DNA from: Macrothele yani
Taxonomy: Eukaryota; Arthropoda; Arachnida; Araneae; Macrothelidae
Length of the DNA: 64,000 nt
NCBI GenBank assembly: GCA_039090855.1
Contig: CM077005.1
Location: 76,566,607-76,630,606, forward strand
Direction: 5' to 3'
Position numbers and translations under genes: made by a program. Of this stretch, positions 1 through 11,746 are shown piece by piece (the stretch's first letter is position 1; every line of letters starts with the position of its first letter). Below the pieces are notes generated by a model. That model made no database searches, was not told where the DNA came from, and worked only from the letters and a program-made list of their open reading frames with translations.

Positions 1-1087
1 AAATGCGGCAGCCCAGAAACTGAAGCTAAAATTGCACTTAGTTCTCACATCAAAATCAGCAGCATGGTAAATTTCTAAGACGTCAGATACAATACATCTC
101 ATTAAATTGCCACTGCACGTTCACTTTATCGTTTGCTCTGAGATGATAACATAATACGAAATCCATTGCATGAACGTCAATCACTTTGCTTCGCCTTAGA
201 GATCTATCAGAAACACAAAGTAAATGGAATTGACGGGTTGGGTCGAAGTAACGCAGTTACGGGTTTCTTACCCATTACAACAGATAGGATAAGGAATTAG
301 GAATTTTGTCTCTCATTTTCTCTTCTGATAAAATATTTACCGTAAGATGGAAAGAAGTATTTTTTACATCTTGATAAATTCTTTTAATGTATGAAACTAC
401 TCCAAATTATCGGCTTATCCCTCATGAAGGTTTCTGAAGATTGTAATATACAGGATGCAAAGTAACGTACGAAGTCATACAAATAATTGCCGAACGAATG
501 ATGATGTTAGCGGCATAAAAGTTAGGTATAGGTATAGTAAAGTACCGTTAGCCGATCAGATGACATCCACTTCAGCGCCCCTACAGGTGACTTCGTAAAC
601 TTAACTTCCCTAACTTCGAAAATATGAGAGAGCAAATATATCCATTGCAAATTTGGAGACTATTCTTTATTTCCTACAGATTGGTCAAAGAGGGGGGATA
701 GGAGTTAACGAACGAATTAAAGCAGAACTGAGACGGGAAGAGTATCCAAGGGCACTTTTAAGGGATACAGTATCATAGGTATTTCTAAGGGATTGCTATC
801 TAGAGATGGCAGAACATCTAAACGTTGGAAAGGATACATCGCAACATTAGAATCTACTACCCCACTGTAGATTAAAGTTCAACAGTTTTGCACCTGTTTG
901 TACAAAACTGCTTGGTCTAGTTCGTCAGTTACAGTTCTATCTGCTTTCATCCAGTAATCATAGTTTTGTGTGAACGAGGGGGCGGGGGAATTCCAGGGTC
1001 GCGATACATTATCTTCTCCGTTTAGGCATCCGTACGTCGCCAGACAGCAATTAAATGAATTTTCACTTGTTAGAAATACACTTTGAT
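1..1087. other. Unassigned AT-rich sequence, no gene seen
   Basis: No reading frame of useful length, RNA gene or recognisable repeat was found here. The right edge is set by the target-site duplication of the miniature LTR element that follows. Confidence 0.5.
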
Positions 1088-1091
1088 AATT

Positions 1092-1235
1092 TGTGACGTA
1101 CTACAGAGGTAAAGCACGTGTCAAGACAACAAATCTGCAGTGATACATTCCGTCTGTGTAGTTTAGTTGGGAGAGCAACTTACTCCGGAGTCAGGGGGGG
1201 GCGATTCCCGTCACGGGCAATTTTGTGTTTTCACA
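1092..1235 (+). repeat. 5' LTR with embedded tRNA-like region
   Basis: This 144-bp LTR begins TGTGACGTAC and ends TTTTCACA. From about 1152 to 1218 it holds a tRNA-like region in the sense direction, with an A-box-like TAGTTTAGTTGG and a decayed B box (GCGATTCCCG). The element's primer-binding site follows one base later. Confidence 0.8.
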
Positions 1236-1236
1236 T

Positions 1237-1248
1237 TGGCGCCCGAAC
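1237..1248 (+). promoter_or_regulatory. Primer-binding site, tRNA-Lys type
   Basis: TGGCGCCCGAAC lies one base after the 5' LTR. The same 12 bases occur, in the other orientation, at the equivalent position of the element at 48.4-48.9 kb, so the position and sequence are conserved between two families. The match to tRNA-Lys primer sites is from known retroelements. Confidence 0.8.
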
Positions 1249-1375
1249 GTAAAAATGGATCCACTAGCCGTTGGGTTCTTCAAAAAATGACGTTTGTTCC
1301 ACACATTGTCTGGAATTAATGAAAAAATTCCTACTTCGCTTCAAAAAAGAAAAGAAAACGTTAAGAGGGAGATGA

Positions 1376-1523
1376 TGTGACGTACTGCAGAGGTGCATCA
1401 CGTGTCAAGCCGACAAATATTCAGCAGTACATTCCGTCCGTGCAGCTTAGTTGGGAGAGTAACTTACTGCAGACTGAGGGGGCGCTGTTTCGATCCCGTC
1501 ACAGACAAATTTGTGTTTTCACA
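1376..1523 (+). repeat. 3' LTR with embedded tRNA-like region
   Basis: This 148-bp LTR begins TGTGACGTAC and ends TTTTCACA. The tRNA-like part spans about 1436-1506. Its two ends (GTCCGTG and CACAGAC) can pair at six of seven positions like an acceptor stem. It has an A-box-like CAGCTTAGTTGG and a B-box-like GTTTCGATCCC. Confidence 0.8.
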
Positions 1524-1737
1524 AATTCTGCTTAGTCAGTGTATAGTCTGAATTCGCGGTTAACCCCTACCTTTTAAGACCAATTCGTAGGAAACAAAAG
1601 AAACTTTTCAACTTTGTAGTTGACGATTTTGTGCTAAGCTTGCGAATTCGCCTCCTAGTTCGCTGGCGTCGACCACGATGTCTCTCCAGTCGTTCAGAAA
1701 TTATTTGGGTAACCCTTTACCTGATTTTACACCTTTA

Positions 1738-3096
1738 TGAACAACGGTACAGTGATCTTGCTACAAACAGAAAGATACCTTAAAGACCTCAAGAACTACT
1801 GACCCATCAGCTTCCTATCAGTTGTTAATAACATCTTCACTAAGGTACTGTCGCATTGCTTGAAGGTAACACTGGGCACCGCTCAACCTGGAGAACACGC
1901 TGGATTAAGAAGCAACTGCAGCACTATAGATCATATCCATGTACTGAGAGAACTAAATGAAGGCATGAAAGAATATGAACTCCCATTATTTATAGTTTTT
2001 CCTGTTTATGAAAAAGCTTTTCATTCTGCGAAACTATCAGAAGTTTTAATGTCTTTAAAATCATGCGGTATTGAAGATACATACATTAATGCATCTTCAA
2101 TGCCGCAGGATTTTAAACCATTATTAATAACATCATTGTTAATGTAAGTGCAAGCTGATCAAGGTCACGACGCCTATAAAAATTGGAAATGAAGCGAGAA
2201 ACGTTTGCACCATAGCTTCCAAATTATTCAATGAACGTTCCATTTCTTACTTACAGATCACAGACGTGGAGTTTTGCAGAATGTCTCTCAATCATTGGAC
2301 TTGGAAGACAAGGGGGGAGATATTAGTGGAGATTATTTAACAAACATTCGCTTTGTGGAAAGCATAGTCATTTAGCATGTGCCCTCAGAGGTACAGTGTT
2401 TGATACAGGAATCTGCTAACAGGAACAAAGAAGTGGGTTTAAAACTGAACTTACAGAAAGTGAAACTGATGTATCACGAAATAAAGATTAAGAAGTTAAG
2501 AGTGGTGGTTTAAATCTAGAAGTAACGGATGCCTATATTTACGTTGGACAAGAGATGTCGAACGAGGGTCACGTCTAATTAGAGATAGGTGTTTTAAACT
2601 TAGTTGGAGAGCTTTTGAAAGAAACAGTACAATTTCCAAAAACAGTTTACCATTATGTCTTACAACATCAATGCAGCTTTCATTTCTTACTTACGGATCA
2701 GAGACATGGACCTTAACTGAAAACATTATGCATAGAGACTGCGAACCACTGAAAGAGGCATGGAGATATGCAGGCTTAGTATAAGCACGGAAGATAGGAA
2801 GAGGAACACATGGATTAGGATAATAACAATAGTTTATGGCATCGCAATCAAAGTAAAATGCCTGAAATGGTGATGGGCTGGATATATTTCTAAAAGAATT
2901 GACCACTAACTGACAATTGAAATATTATGCCGGATACCAGAAGAAAAATTCCCAGAAGAAGACCACGTGCGGTATGGAGGGATGAAAATCGAGATCATGC
3001 GAGGGTGTCTTGGGAGAGACTGCCTGAAGGGAGAAATTTCTGGAGGAGACTTGGGGAGACTTTCATCCAACACTGGATTCATAGTGGTCGTTGATG
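1738..3096 (+). pseudogene. Degenerate RTE-type LINE reverse transcriptase, 3' part
   Basis: The DNA runs parallel to the much better preserved RTE copy at 8.1-10.0 kb. The stretch around 1860-2060 encodes a recognisable piece of reverse transcriptase (PGEHAGLRSNCSTIDHIHVLRELN), and the last 170 bases match the C-terminal region. The end near 3095 (GATTCATAGTGGTCGTTGATGATGG) resembles the family's 3' end, which finishes in short TGA/ATG repeats. Many stops, frameshifts and indels make it non-functional, and it is much older than the copies at 8 and 56 kb. Confidence 0.8.
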
Positions 3097-3741
3097 ATGG
3101 CTTTCAACTCCATCCGTAGCGCTGAATTCCATTCTTTCGATGTGAGAGAGTATGGTTGAGAAAACGCGTGACGTTAGTTTAGTTAGAACAAATGTCATCA
3201 GGTTCTGTTTCTTATAGCGCAATGGGGCACTTCGAATGGGAAAATAGTAGTCACAGTAGTGTAAAGAAACACTTCTAGTGACTTGAAAATTGCGATGTGA
3301 AAGAAACTGAAAAGTATTATCATTAGTGTTATCAATCAGAAATTCGGTATTTTCATGCTGTGTAGCTTTAAAAGTCTTTCGATTGACATCATTTGCCTAC
3401 AACGTATGAGAGTGAGGTATAGCTGAAATCAGGTTGGTAACAATTGCAGGTCCGATTACCTACAGCTGGAAGACGTAGCATCAGCGACCACTATTTAATC
3501 CGACTTTTGAAAGCTGAAACGAATCGCAGTTGCGGTAGGAAATTAATTAAATAAATTATTTATCGTAAAAAGCTGCAGCGACTTGTACTCTCAGTAGGTT
3601 TAACTCTGATTTCACTTGTTTCATGAAGCGTTTTTTTTTATTTCCCCGGGAAATGGAAATATTGAGGTGCAAGAAAGTACTGAAATCTGCTTGGAAAGTG
3701 TTGAAATCAAAGTCTAGAAGATTTTTTGTGTGTCGTAGTCT
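3097..3741. other. Unassigned sequence
   Basis: Short open frames here look accidental, and no repeat or RNA signal was recognised. Confidence 0.4.
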
Positions 3742-3947
3742 AATGACTACCGTGAGCAACTCATAGGTCTATAAGTAGTCGTCCGTCCCTAACTTAGAGC
3801 CACTTGTTCTAAGGAAAAGAAAACGTGACTGTCATTAGGCAAATATATCTGCGGTGAATCGTCCTGTGCTGGAACTCGAGGCCATCTCGGACGAATGGTA
3901 AGAAACCAGCTCGTCAGATCACTCGGTTGCCCGGGCAGCATGGAAGA
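3742..3947 (-). repeat. tRNA-derived SINE, old copy
   Basis: Read on the minus strand this matches the SINE seen intact at 38.9 kb: a tRNA-like head (CTGCCCGGGCAACCGAGTG), a central region and a 3' part ending in the complement of CCGTGAGCAACTC. Identity is low and the tail is gone. Confidence 0.65.
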
Positions 3948-6893
3948 ATTACATTGTTCAAAATGGGAATTGCTGATAAATTACCTAATGTTAGCTAAAT
4001 TTGGAATGACGAACGCGAAAATTGGGAATTTGTTCTTATTTAAGTTACAGATCAATGTCAAATCAGCGAGATAGTTTTGAGTAAGTGGATACGGCTCTCA
4101 GAGTTGAGATGTAGAAGTTTTGTATTCCAAAGTCACGCCAATTTTAGTATTACGTGAAAAGCTACCTGTATCACAAATGCTACTATCTTGCAGTGTTTCA
4201 CTGGAATTAGGCAGTATAAATAGGCCCAGTAAGTGTCGAATGGTGAGGATAGCTTGTGCTACATAAGCGGAGAAGTCACGTTTTCTTCAGGGAAGTGTGC
4301 AAATATTACTTTTGTATGCCCCAGTGAAACAAACACCTAGTTCCTGTACTTTAGAGAGTGTGCTACACGTCCTCTTCATCAAGGCTTAACGCTTAGGTGA
4401 ATCTCAAGAGATGCTGCATGCCATTTTTCAGTGCCCATGATATGGAGAAAATGTAAGATCACGTTATGAAATATTACTTCTGTATGATTCCGCCGATTCA
4501 GAATAGGGATTATGAAGAATAGAAAGTGGACAGTGGTATACAAAAGTACATATACCTTCTTCTCTGCGGATAGTGTCTTACGGTGAAGGACTGTTCATTC
4601 TCCATTCGTAAACCTTCCGACGGTTTTTTCCATAGAGTGTGATAATACACAGCATGATAACCCACAAGAAACGGCAGCGGTCTTCTTCAAGGGATCCAGA
4701 ATTTTATCCGAACATGTCCACCGCTGAACCACAATGTCCGAACATGTTCACCGCTGAAAAGAAATGATGGGGAGCGAAAAAATTAATGATCTCATTAGGC
4801 ATCTCGAACTACCAAAGAATAAGGTAGAACTTCTGGCCTGCAGGCTGCAGCAGTGAAGCCTTCTTGAGGATACTGTAAAAGTGACTGCATTTCGCTCCCA
4901 GTAATTAGTTAGGCAGAGATTCATCAAAACGGAAGGTAGACTCACTGTTGTGAGGATGTGGGAGGCCTGATGTCAGAAATGAACATATGACACAATTCGG
5001 AAGAATGACAACTATTCATAAACTCTTTTAAGTGTAGTCTAAAAGCCATGCTATCGCAAAATGAAACGGTGCGGTTTTCAATACTTGTAGCGCATGCCGT
5101 CCACACAAAACAAGCGTATATAAACATGAAGAACATTTTCAGTTACGTAAACTACGAAAAATATGAATGGCTGACTTGCGATGATTTGAATGTCTGTCAA
5201 AATACGAATAGCTGTCACCGATGTTTGTGTTAGACATCCCCAAGCACAGTATTCATACACAACTCTTTATAGCCTTCGATGCTCATGGGGCTTATCAAAC
5301 GCCCCCCCCCCCCCAAAAAACTCATTTTGCATGAAGTGAAAAAACGAAAATACACCTCTTTAGTCCACATGTTTATTGATTTAAATGTCACTTCTTAAAC
5401 ATTACTTTGGAGCATTAATCGGTTGTCCTCGTATCACTTATGTACTGTTAAACCTTGGATAGCTAGTTCATTAACAATTCTTAATTACAAACTGCGCTAA
5501 ATTAGGCGGCCTAACTGCAAAAGGAGAGCAGTCTTTGAAACCACTTACAAGAAAAGGGTCATTATTGTAGAAACATCACGGCACTTCAGATTCAAAACGC
5601 CTCACAAATGATCACATCGGCGTAACTCACCATATTGAAGTTCTATCAACTTAAGTTCCACATGTTTAATCTACCAATTACAAACAATTGCTGCAATAAT
5701 CTAACAACAGCACACCATAGCATCACACCTCTTTTTCGCTACTTCCGCCGACATTATATAGCTTGTTCTTTTCATGTAAACACCCACATGTCACGCATCC
5801 TGGCCTCAAGACTGATGCCACAAAGCATTCTGTAAGCGAGAAAAATATAGCGTTAAAGTTGAAACGCTTAAAGAGAATGAACTCAAAATTTACATTGATA
5901 ACGAAACTAAAAATGAAAGTTGTATTACAGTTATACGTCATTGACTTTGCACGAAATTTAAATTTGTGCACCAGAAGAAAGAAAATATAGGAAATAGAAA
6001 AAATCCTGGTTTGAACTCTGTTATTCAGTAGAAAAAGAATTTTCCAAATCCATATACCAGAAACACACTTAAGATAAATTAATACAGACATGCGTTTGAG
6101 TTATTTTTAATGCAAAATAAAATAATTCAATTGGATTTGTAGAAGCTTAGATTTCATATTCAAAGTAGATGGACAAGCTACGGACGGAGGCACTGAAAAG
6201 AAACGTTAAGCATCAGAAAAGCATCAGGAGAAATGTTAACAACATAACTGTTTTTATCATGGCGATTGACTCTCACATTCACAGAGTACGTGGGATGAAA
6301 GGTGTTATTACGAGCAAAATATAACGTTCTCAATTGGATTTTCAACCTTAGTTCAGACATCATTTTTCTGTTATAAAGGCGTTACTGTGCAGAAAAATAC
6401 AAAGCAACGTACATACAGAGGTAACTGATGACTCGGAACATTTAAATCTTTAAAGAAAAGGATAAAATGGGAAACAGCCTTTTAATGACTGCTGTTCATA
6501 CTTCTGATAGTTGGACAAAATTTCTCCAATTATATTAAAATTCATACTCGCTGATGGGCAAGAGAAGAATCTGCTCGATTCTTCACGGTTAATTATGAAT
6601 CACCTTCGTTTCCATTACGTTTGCGATCCCGTGGGAATATTCGAGAGCAGCAGGACTCCTCCAGCTACGACCTGAGCACGACGAACAGTTTCGTTCGTCG
6701 TATTAGATCACTGTGATTCGTAGGAGCTCTCGAAAATGTTTACAGATCTGCGGCCCTCGCAATTAACGCTACATCTGAAATTGTGTTGAATATTTAACGG
6801 TGGATACCATCTCGATCTTCTACTGAATTCGCCATGTTGCTGATTTTCCACGTGCATGGAGAATGAATTCCCAACGTTGTTTTCAAGTACGTT
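3948..6893. other. Unassigned AT-rich stretch with minor repeats
   Basis: No gene was recognised. Two 22-bp copies of a TCCGAACATGT-CACCGCTGAA sequence lie 30 bp apart (4707-4758). A C run at about 5301-5314 follows a possible SINE 3' end (about 5261-5300, CTTTATAGCC...). Open frames up to 122 codons exist on both strands but show no family signature. Confidence 0.4.
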
Positions 6894-6894
6894 C

Positions 6895-7170
6895 AGGTAG
6901 ACCACGCTCATTTGCATTTCGTGTAATTTGCAACAGTAGAGAAGGAAGCGAGTGGAAGGAGTCGGGAGGCATGCAGCAAGAATTAATGTCTGCCAAGGGA
7001 GGGTGGAAGGGAGGGCAACAGAAAATCCCTGGGCAGTCACCGGAATGCCTGGGGAAATGTGAGGACTTCTGATGGTGTTACTTACATTCCCAACGAACCA
7101 GCAGATCCAATGAATGACTAACTAACAAGCACCAGGATTCGTCCCAGTAAATTGCATTCTGTGGTTTCTA
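6895..7170 (+). repeat. Dispersed repeat of unknown family, copy 1
   Basis: A diverged relative lies in the same orientation at about 60730-61003. Shared blocks include AGGTAGACCA, a TTTGCATT..GTGTAATTTGC segment, TGGAATGCCT and TGACTAACTAACAAGC. No termini or coding potential were identified, so the class is unknown. Confidence 0.5.
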
Positions 7171-8070
7171 AGGGGCAGCGAGAATCTGAACCGAGCCGTG
7201 AATTGCGCTCGCACTCCACCATGCTTAAGATTCAATGGGCGATGATATCTAAGATTCAGAAGCTCAGAGACAAATTGCTTCAAGTAAACCTATCCAATGG
7301 ATTTTCACCGAGTGCACTAATGTCACAATCTGGCTCATAAACTTTCACCTCTCGTAAGTTTCTACTAATCCTGAATTTGCAAAATTCATACTGGTGAACT
7401 AAAATATTTCCAGTGTCAAAGCGTCTCTTTACAGCTGATGATGTCTTATTTCCCAAAGAGGGCTGTATATACCGGAATAAATTCTGTAAGACCTTAGTAA
7501 GAAATCTGAGGAATTGGATGAAGTCGCGTCTCATTCTCGACAGTCGGGAAAGAACGACTACAAAGAAAAAAAAAGAAAGAAAAAAAAAGGAAAGAGGGAG
7601 AAGACTTCGTTTCTTTATGACATTTTCGTAATAAACTGAAAGATATTTTTTTGATTTTCCAAAGTGCAGTACTATGCGAACTAAACACCAGGTATTATGA
7701 AAGTTTTTCAGTATGATGATTATGTTTCCCACGAACTATTCATAAGATATTGCTACGGGGGATGATTAAAACTCTCAGGATTCAGGCATACCCAGAATTG
7801 ATGGGTAGGGGGGGGCAGGGTTATTTAAAATTTTCAATCACAAATTAGAGTAAAACCTCTGAATAGCGGACACCCTCGGACTTCAACATTTGTTCGCTAT
7901 TGGGATGCATTCGCTGTTCGAGAGGTCGACTTTTGAGCCCAGCTAGGCTCACAGCAAAAAAAATCCTGTGAAATATGTGCATACAGTATATAAATAAAAT
8001 TATGCTTTTTGATTTAACTGTTTATTTTTTGCGCTATTGTTTCACTGTCAGAAACAATATAAGTGTGGAT
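7171..8070. other. Unassigned sequence with a possible pogo/Tigger-like terminus
   Basis: No coding region was recognised. At about 7852-7935 the sequence AAAACCTCTGAATAGCGGAC followed by repeated TTCGCTATT/TTCGAGAGG resembles the termini of pogo/Tigger transposons. A loosely similar inverted sequence occurs near 13680-13790. The likeness is weak. Confidence 0.3.
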
Positions 8071-8083
8071 ACATACAGTGACG

Positions 8084-10015
8084 ACATACATTCACTATAT
8101 TTTACTTGTCTAAGAACAAGTTGCATGTAAATAAATTATCAGGAAAAACGAAAATGTTGATGCAAAAAAGAAGAGAGATGAGGACAACTAAAGAAGATGT
8201 GACTTCCAAAGTGGAATATATAGAGCTATGCAAGACAGTACGAAAAAGTATCACTGAAGACGTAAGAAAATTCAACTGTGAACTAGTGAGGAAAGCAATT
8301 GAAAACAACCAAAGCTTAAAGACAGCAAAGGGACATCTCAGTAAGGGAAGAAAACAGATTATGGCACTAAGAAAAGAAGATGGTTCTGTAACAAGAAATA
8401 GAGGCGAAATTTTGACAAGAGTGAAAGATTTCTACTCCAAATTATATGAAAGGGATGATACATGTACTCCAGACATCATGAAAGGTACCAGTACCAGAGT
8501 TCTTCCAGTCCTTCCAGCAGAAGTTGCACATGCAATCAAGAACATGAAGCGGGGAAAAGCTCCAGGAGAAGATGAAATTACTGTAGACATCATACAAGAA
8601 GCAAGTGGAGAAATCGAAACAGTACTCGCCCAAATTTTCACTCGATGCCTTAATGAAGGAAAGATTCCTGAGGATTGGAACACCGCTACAATGATCCTGC
8701 TACATAAGAAAGGTGACATTGAGGATCTCGGAAACTACAGACCTATCAGCCTCCTATCAGTAGTTTATAAAATCTTCACTAAAGTTCTTTCACACCGCTT
8801 GAAGGTAACACTGGACATGGCTCAACCAAGAGAACAAGCTGGATTCAGGAGTGGCTACAGCACAATAGATCATATCCATGTGCTGAGAGAACTAATTGAA
8901 AGAGCGAGGGAATATGAACTTCCATTGTGCATGGCTTTTATCGATTATGAAAAAGCCTTTGATTCGGTGAAACCATCAGCAGTTACAATGGCTCTGAAGA
9001 CCTGCGGTATTGAAGATGCATACATTAATATTATTAATAACATCTATGAAAATGCAAGTGCAAAGATTAGGCTGTTTGAAAATACAACACACATAAAAAT
9101 TGGAAAGGGAGTGAGACAAGGTGACACCATATCTCCGAAGCTCTTTAATGCCACATTGGAGGGTGTTTTTCAGTCACTGAGCTGGGAAAACAAGGGGATA
9201 AAGATTAATGGAGATTATCTAACCCACCTTCGTTTTGCTGATGACGTAGTCATTTTTGCAACTAGCCCATCAGAGCTGCAGAGTATGATCCAGGAACTTG
9301 CTGACAAGAGTAAAGAAGTGGGATTAAAAATGAACTTTCAGAAGACAAAAGTGATGTTCAATGCTTTTACAAGAAATGAAGATTTATCGATTGATGGAGA
9401 AAAGCTGGAGATAACAGACACGTACGTTTATCTTGGACAGCAGATATCAAGTGAGGGTCACATTGAAGAAATTAATCGGCGTATAAAACTTGCCTGGAGA
9501 GCTTTTGGAAGAAACAGCATAATTTTCAAGAGCAATATGCCATTATGTCTTAAAAGAAAAGTGTTTGATCAATGCATCCTTCCAGTGCTTACGTATGGTG
9601 CAGAGACGTGGACCTTAACTAAAAGAGACATACAAAGGCTGCAGACAACTCAAAGAAGCATCGAGAGGTGAATACTTGGTGTAACCAGGAGAGATAAGAA
9701 GAGGAACTCCTGGATCCGAAAAATGACAAGAGTGGAAGACATCATGATCAGAGTTAAATCCCTGAAATGGCAATGGGCTGGACATACTGCCAGAAGAACA
9801 GACCATCGATGGACAGCCGAAATTTTAGATTGGATTCCAAGGGACAGGAAAAGACCCAGAAGAAGACCACATGGGAGATGGGTGGATGAAATTCGAAAGT
9901 ATGCAGGGGTGACATGGAGGAGACTGGCACAAGACAGACCGTTGTGGAGGAAACTTGGGGAGACCTTCGTCCAGCAGTGGATTGATAATGGTTGACAATG
10001 ATGATGATGATGATG
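8084..10015 (+). mobile_element. 5'-truncated RTE-type LINE with near-intact reverse transcriptase
   Basis: The copy starts inside the coding region (homology to the minus-strand copy at 56-58 kb begins about 8109) and ends with short ATG repeats, the usual 3' end of RTE/BovB-like LINEs, which lack a long poly(A) tail. The 13-bp ACATACAGTGACG occurs just before (8071-8083) and just after (10016-10028) and is probably the target duplication, with about 25 bp of filler on the 5' side. Confidence 0.85.
8106..9995 (+). pseudogene. RTE reverse transcriptase (endonuclease part missing)
   Basis: Non-LTR retrotransposon polymerase that would copy its own RNA at a nicked target. The frame holds the fingers motif GKAPGEDEI, YRPISLLSVVYKIFTKVL, the first catalytic block AFIDYEKAFDSV, RQGDTISPKLF, and the active-site box FADD (9234-9245). 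It ends in the C-terminal region KWQWAGHTARR...RRPHGRWVDEIRKYAG typical of RTE elements. One in-frame TGA (9669-9671) interrupts about 630 codons; the minus-strand copy has a cysteine codon there. One codon is also missing in GHI(D)EEINRR. The apurinic-type endonuclease that should precede it is absent, so the copy could not have moved by itself after insertion. The annotated start is merely the first ATG. Confidence 0.9.
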
Positions 10016-10028
10016 ACATACAGTGACG

Positions 10029-10900
10029 TACTGTATTTTCATTTTAAAACACAGTACTCACAATGTACGTATTTTGACGCATGATTAAGCATACGTACGT
10101 AAGACTTAAACATGTTGCACCATAAATTTTGAAACGCACGCACTTGTCGCTCATTATTTAATTAAATCAATCAGCGGTTATTGACTGCCAATATAGAGGT
10201 GTTTTTTAGGGTGGTGGCAGTTCGAAGGATGTTTTTCAAAATGTATTTTTAAATTCTTCAGTGGTGCTAATCCTCTTAGTCCGTATCCCTTTTGTTTACA
10301 AAAAGACTTTTGCAACGCTTCACTATATTTTACAGCGTCTGTAAAAAATCGCACGCTTCTTCTACACCTGCATCAGACGCTTCCTTAATCGAATAATTTT
10401 ATTCCAATGTTTTCGAAGTAACGAACTCGCGCACATTGTTCATTGTCTCTTCGATACACACATCTTCATTGACCGTAATGAAATCTTTTGTATTTCTTTC
10501 ACTGTTTAGATGCGTAAAAAGTTCCAAAATTGCGTCGAAATCCTGTTCTGAAGTTACAACAAATACCTCACTCTGTTTGAAAGCAGCTGTTTTGCTCACA
10601 TCTAAAGAAAAGATCTGCAATATTGAAACTACAGAGCAGTAGTTTTTTGTAATGGTGATCTGGAGGACAAAACGTATTCTAATTCCGCCGGAAGAAGCAA
10701 AACAAAATCTTTACGGAAAAAATTCGCCATTTTTTCCCTTGAACGTTCATGTTTTTGTAAAATGTCTTACTAGACGACACCCGTCGGAACCGACGGTTAG
10801 TATTTTTTCTTTTTTTTTTTTTTGAAAAGGATTAACTCATATGAAACAACAAATCTAAACTTTATCTGATTGACAAATTCATTCAATCACTTCAGTTAAG
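10029..10900. other. Unassigned, one small minus-strand open frame
   Basis: A 73-codon minus-strand frame (10399-10620), rich in acidic and polar residues, has no recognised domain. If the doubtful pogo-like ends nearby are real it could be a decayed transposase C-terminus. A T run lies at about 10806-10823. Confidence 0.3.
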
Positions 10901-10914
10901 ACCAGGTTCGTGAT

Positions 10915-11120
10915 TTTCTTTTTGACTGAATATTTAACTACCACCGTGAGCAACTCAATGGGCTATAAGCACTCGCCCGTTACTAATTTAGTGCCACTGG
11001 TTCCAGGGAAGTCAGAGAGTCAGCGCCGTAGGACAAACACAACATCCATGCAGCACTGGGATTTGAACCCGAACCCTTCATGAACGAATCATCATAAGCC
11101 AGCGCTCAGACCACTGCGCC
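10915..11120 (-). repeat. tRNA-derived SINE with 14-bp target duplication
   Basis: Minus-strand copy with a tRNA-like head containing a B-box-like GGTTCAAATCCC, the family's central GGAACCAGTGGC-like core and a short T-rich (tail) end on the left. ACCAGGTTCGTGAT occurs at 10901-10914 and again at 11121-11134, a clear target-site duplication. Mobilisation was presumably by a LINE supplied in trans. Confidence 0.9.
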
Positions 11121-11515
11121 ACCAGGTTCGTGATGCGTATCAGGACTGCACCCTTTTTCAATCGTAAAATGTGAGGCGGAAGTCCACTCATCTCGATCGT
11201 GTGCAAACATTCAACTGGATAAAGTACTCTTTCACTCTCATCTTGAGTCACAACTGTGTTTGTAAATGTTGTTGGAATGAGATTCGCTTTGCGAATACTC
11301 TTCAATCTCTATTGTCTGAGACATATCGTTGCGACCCATTGATCGCTCACGCCTTCAAGTAAGGCTCTTACGTTTTATTTTATTTTTTTCTGTGGGGGAG
11401 ACATTCTGTTAAGGGTAGGTACGCAATAAAGTATTTACATACTTTAGGACTTACCATAGAACACCATGCACACACTGACACTGAACTGAGCGCCTGATGT
11501 AGGTAAGGGCCGCTA

Positions 11516-11700
11516 CTTTCTCCCATAGACTTTACATGGGAACTTTGCCGCACGGCCACACCTGAACCGTTGCCCTAATCTCAGTTTTCTCTTCAACTAG
11601 CACATCTACATGGTAAGACCTTTATTTTGATACCTGAACCATATTTTTACGTTCAGCCCTTCTCACAAAATAGGTCTCACAGTAAAAAACCTTATAGAAT
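11516..11700 (+). repeat. Direct repeat flanking a Tc1-like element, left copy
   Basis: About 185 bp starting CTTTCTCCCATAGACTTTAC and ending CCTTATAGAAT. A strongly similar copy in the same orientation occupies 13455-13640. The pair encloses the Tc1-like transposon but lies outside its inverted repeats, so it predates or is independent of the insertion. Confidence 0.8.
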
Positions 11701-11746
11701 GAAGGTATACTGTAGATGGCGCAACGCAATATATACATTCTAAATA

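Larger units (their letters stand above)
1092..1523 (+). mobile_element. Complete miniature LTR retrotransposon (TRIM) with a tRNA-like sequence in each LTR
   Basis: This 432-bp element has two direct LTRs, both running from TGTGAC to TTTTCACA, around a 140-bp non-coding interior. One base after the 5' LTR lies TGGCGCCCGAAC (1237-1248), the binding site expected for a tRNA-Lys primer of the kind used by many Gypsy-like elements and retroviruses. A purine tract (1363-1375, AAGAGGGAGATGA) directly precedes the 3' LTR. The 4-bp sequence AATT flanks both ends (1088-1091 and 1524-1527), as expected for integrase-mediated insertion. No protein is encoded, so it must have depended on an autonomous partner. 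The LTRs have clearly diverged, so this is an old insertion. Two unrelated SINEs side by side would not explain the primer site, purine tract and shared flanking duplication. Confidence 0.85.

Noticed and set aside
5300..5316. C homopolymer as a structural element
   Set aside because: Simple low-complexity run, possibly with sequencing uncertainty; no context supports a function.
5723..6091. 122-codon minus-strand open frame
   Set aside because: Leucine/phenylalanine-rich translation of AT-rich DNA, with no domain, no splice-site context and overlapping frames on the other strand; looks accidental.
6185..6240. Relative of the 34-bp minisatellite (AAGAAACGTTAAGCATCAGAA)
   Set aside because: Only one partial, diverged unit; could be chance in AT-rich DNA.
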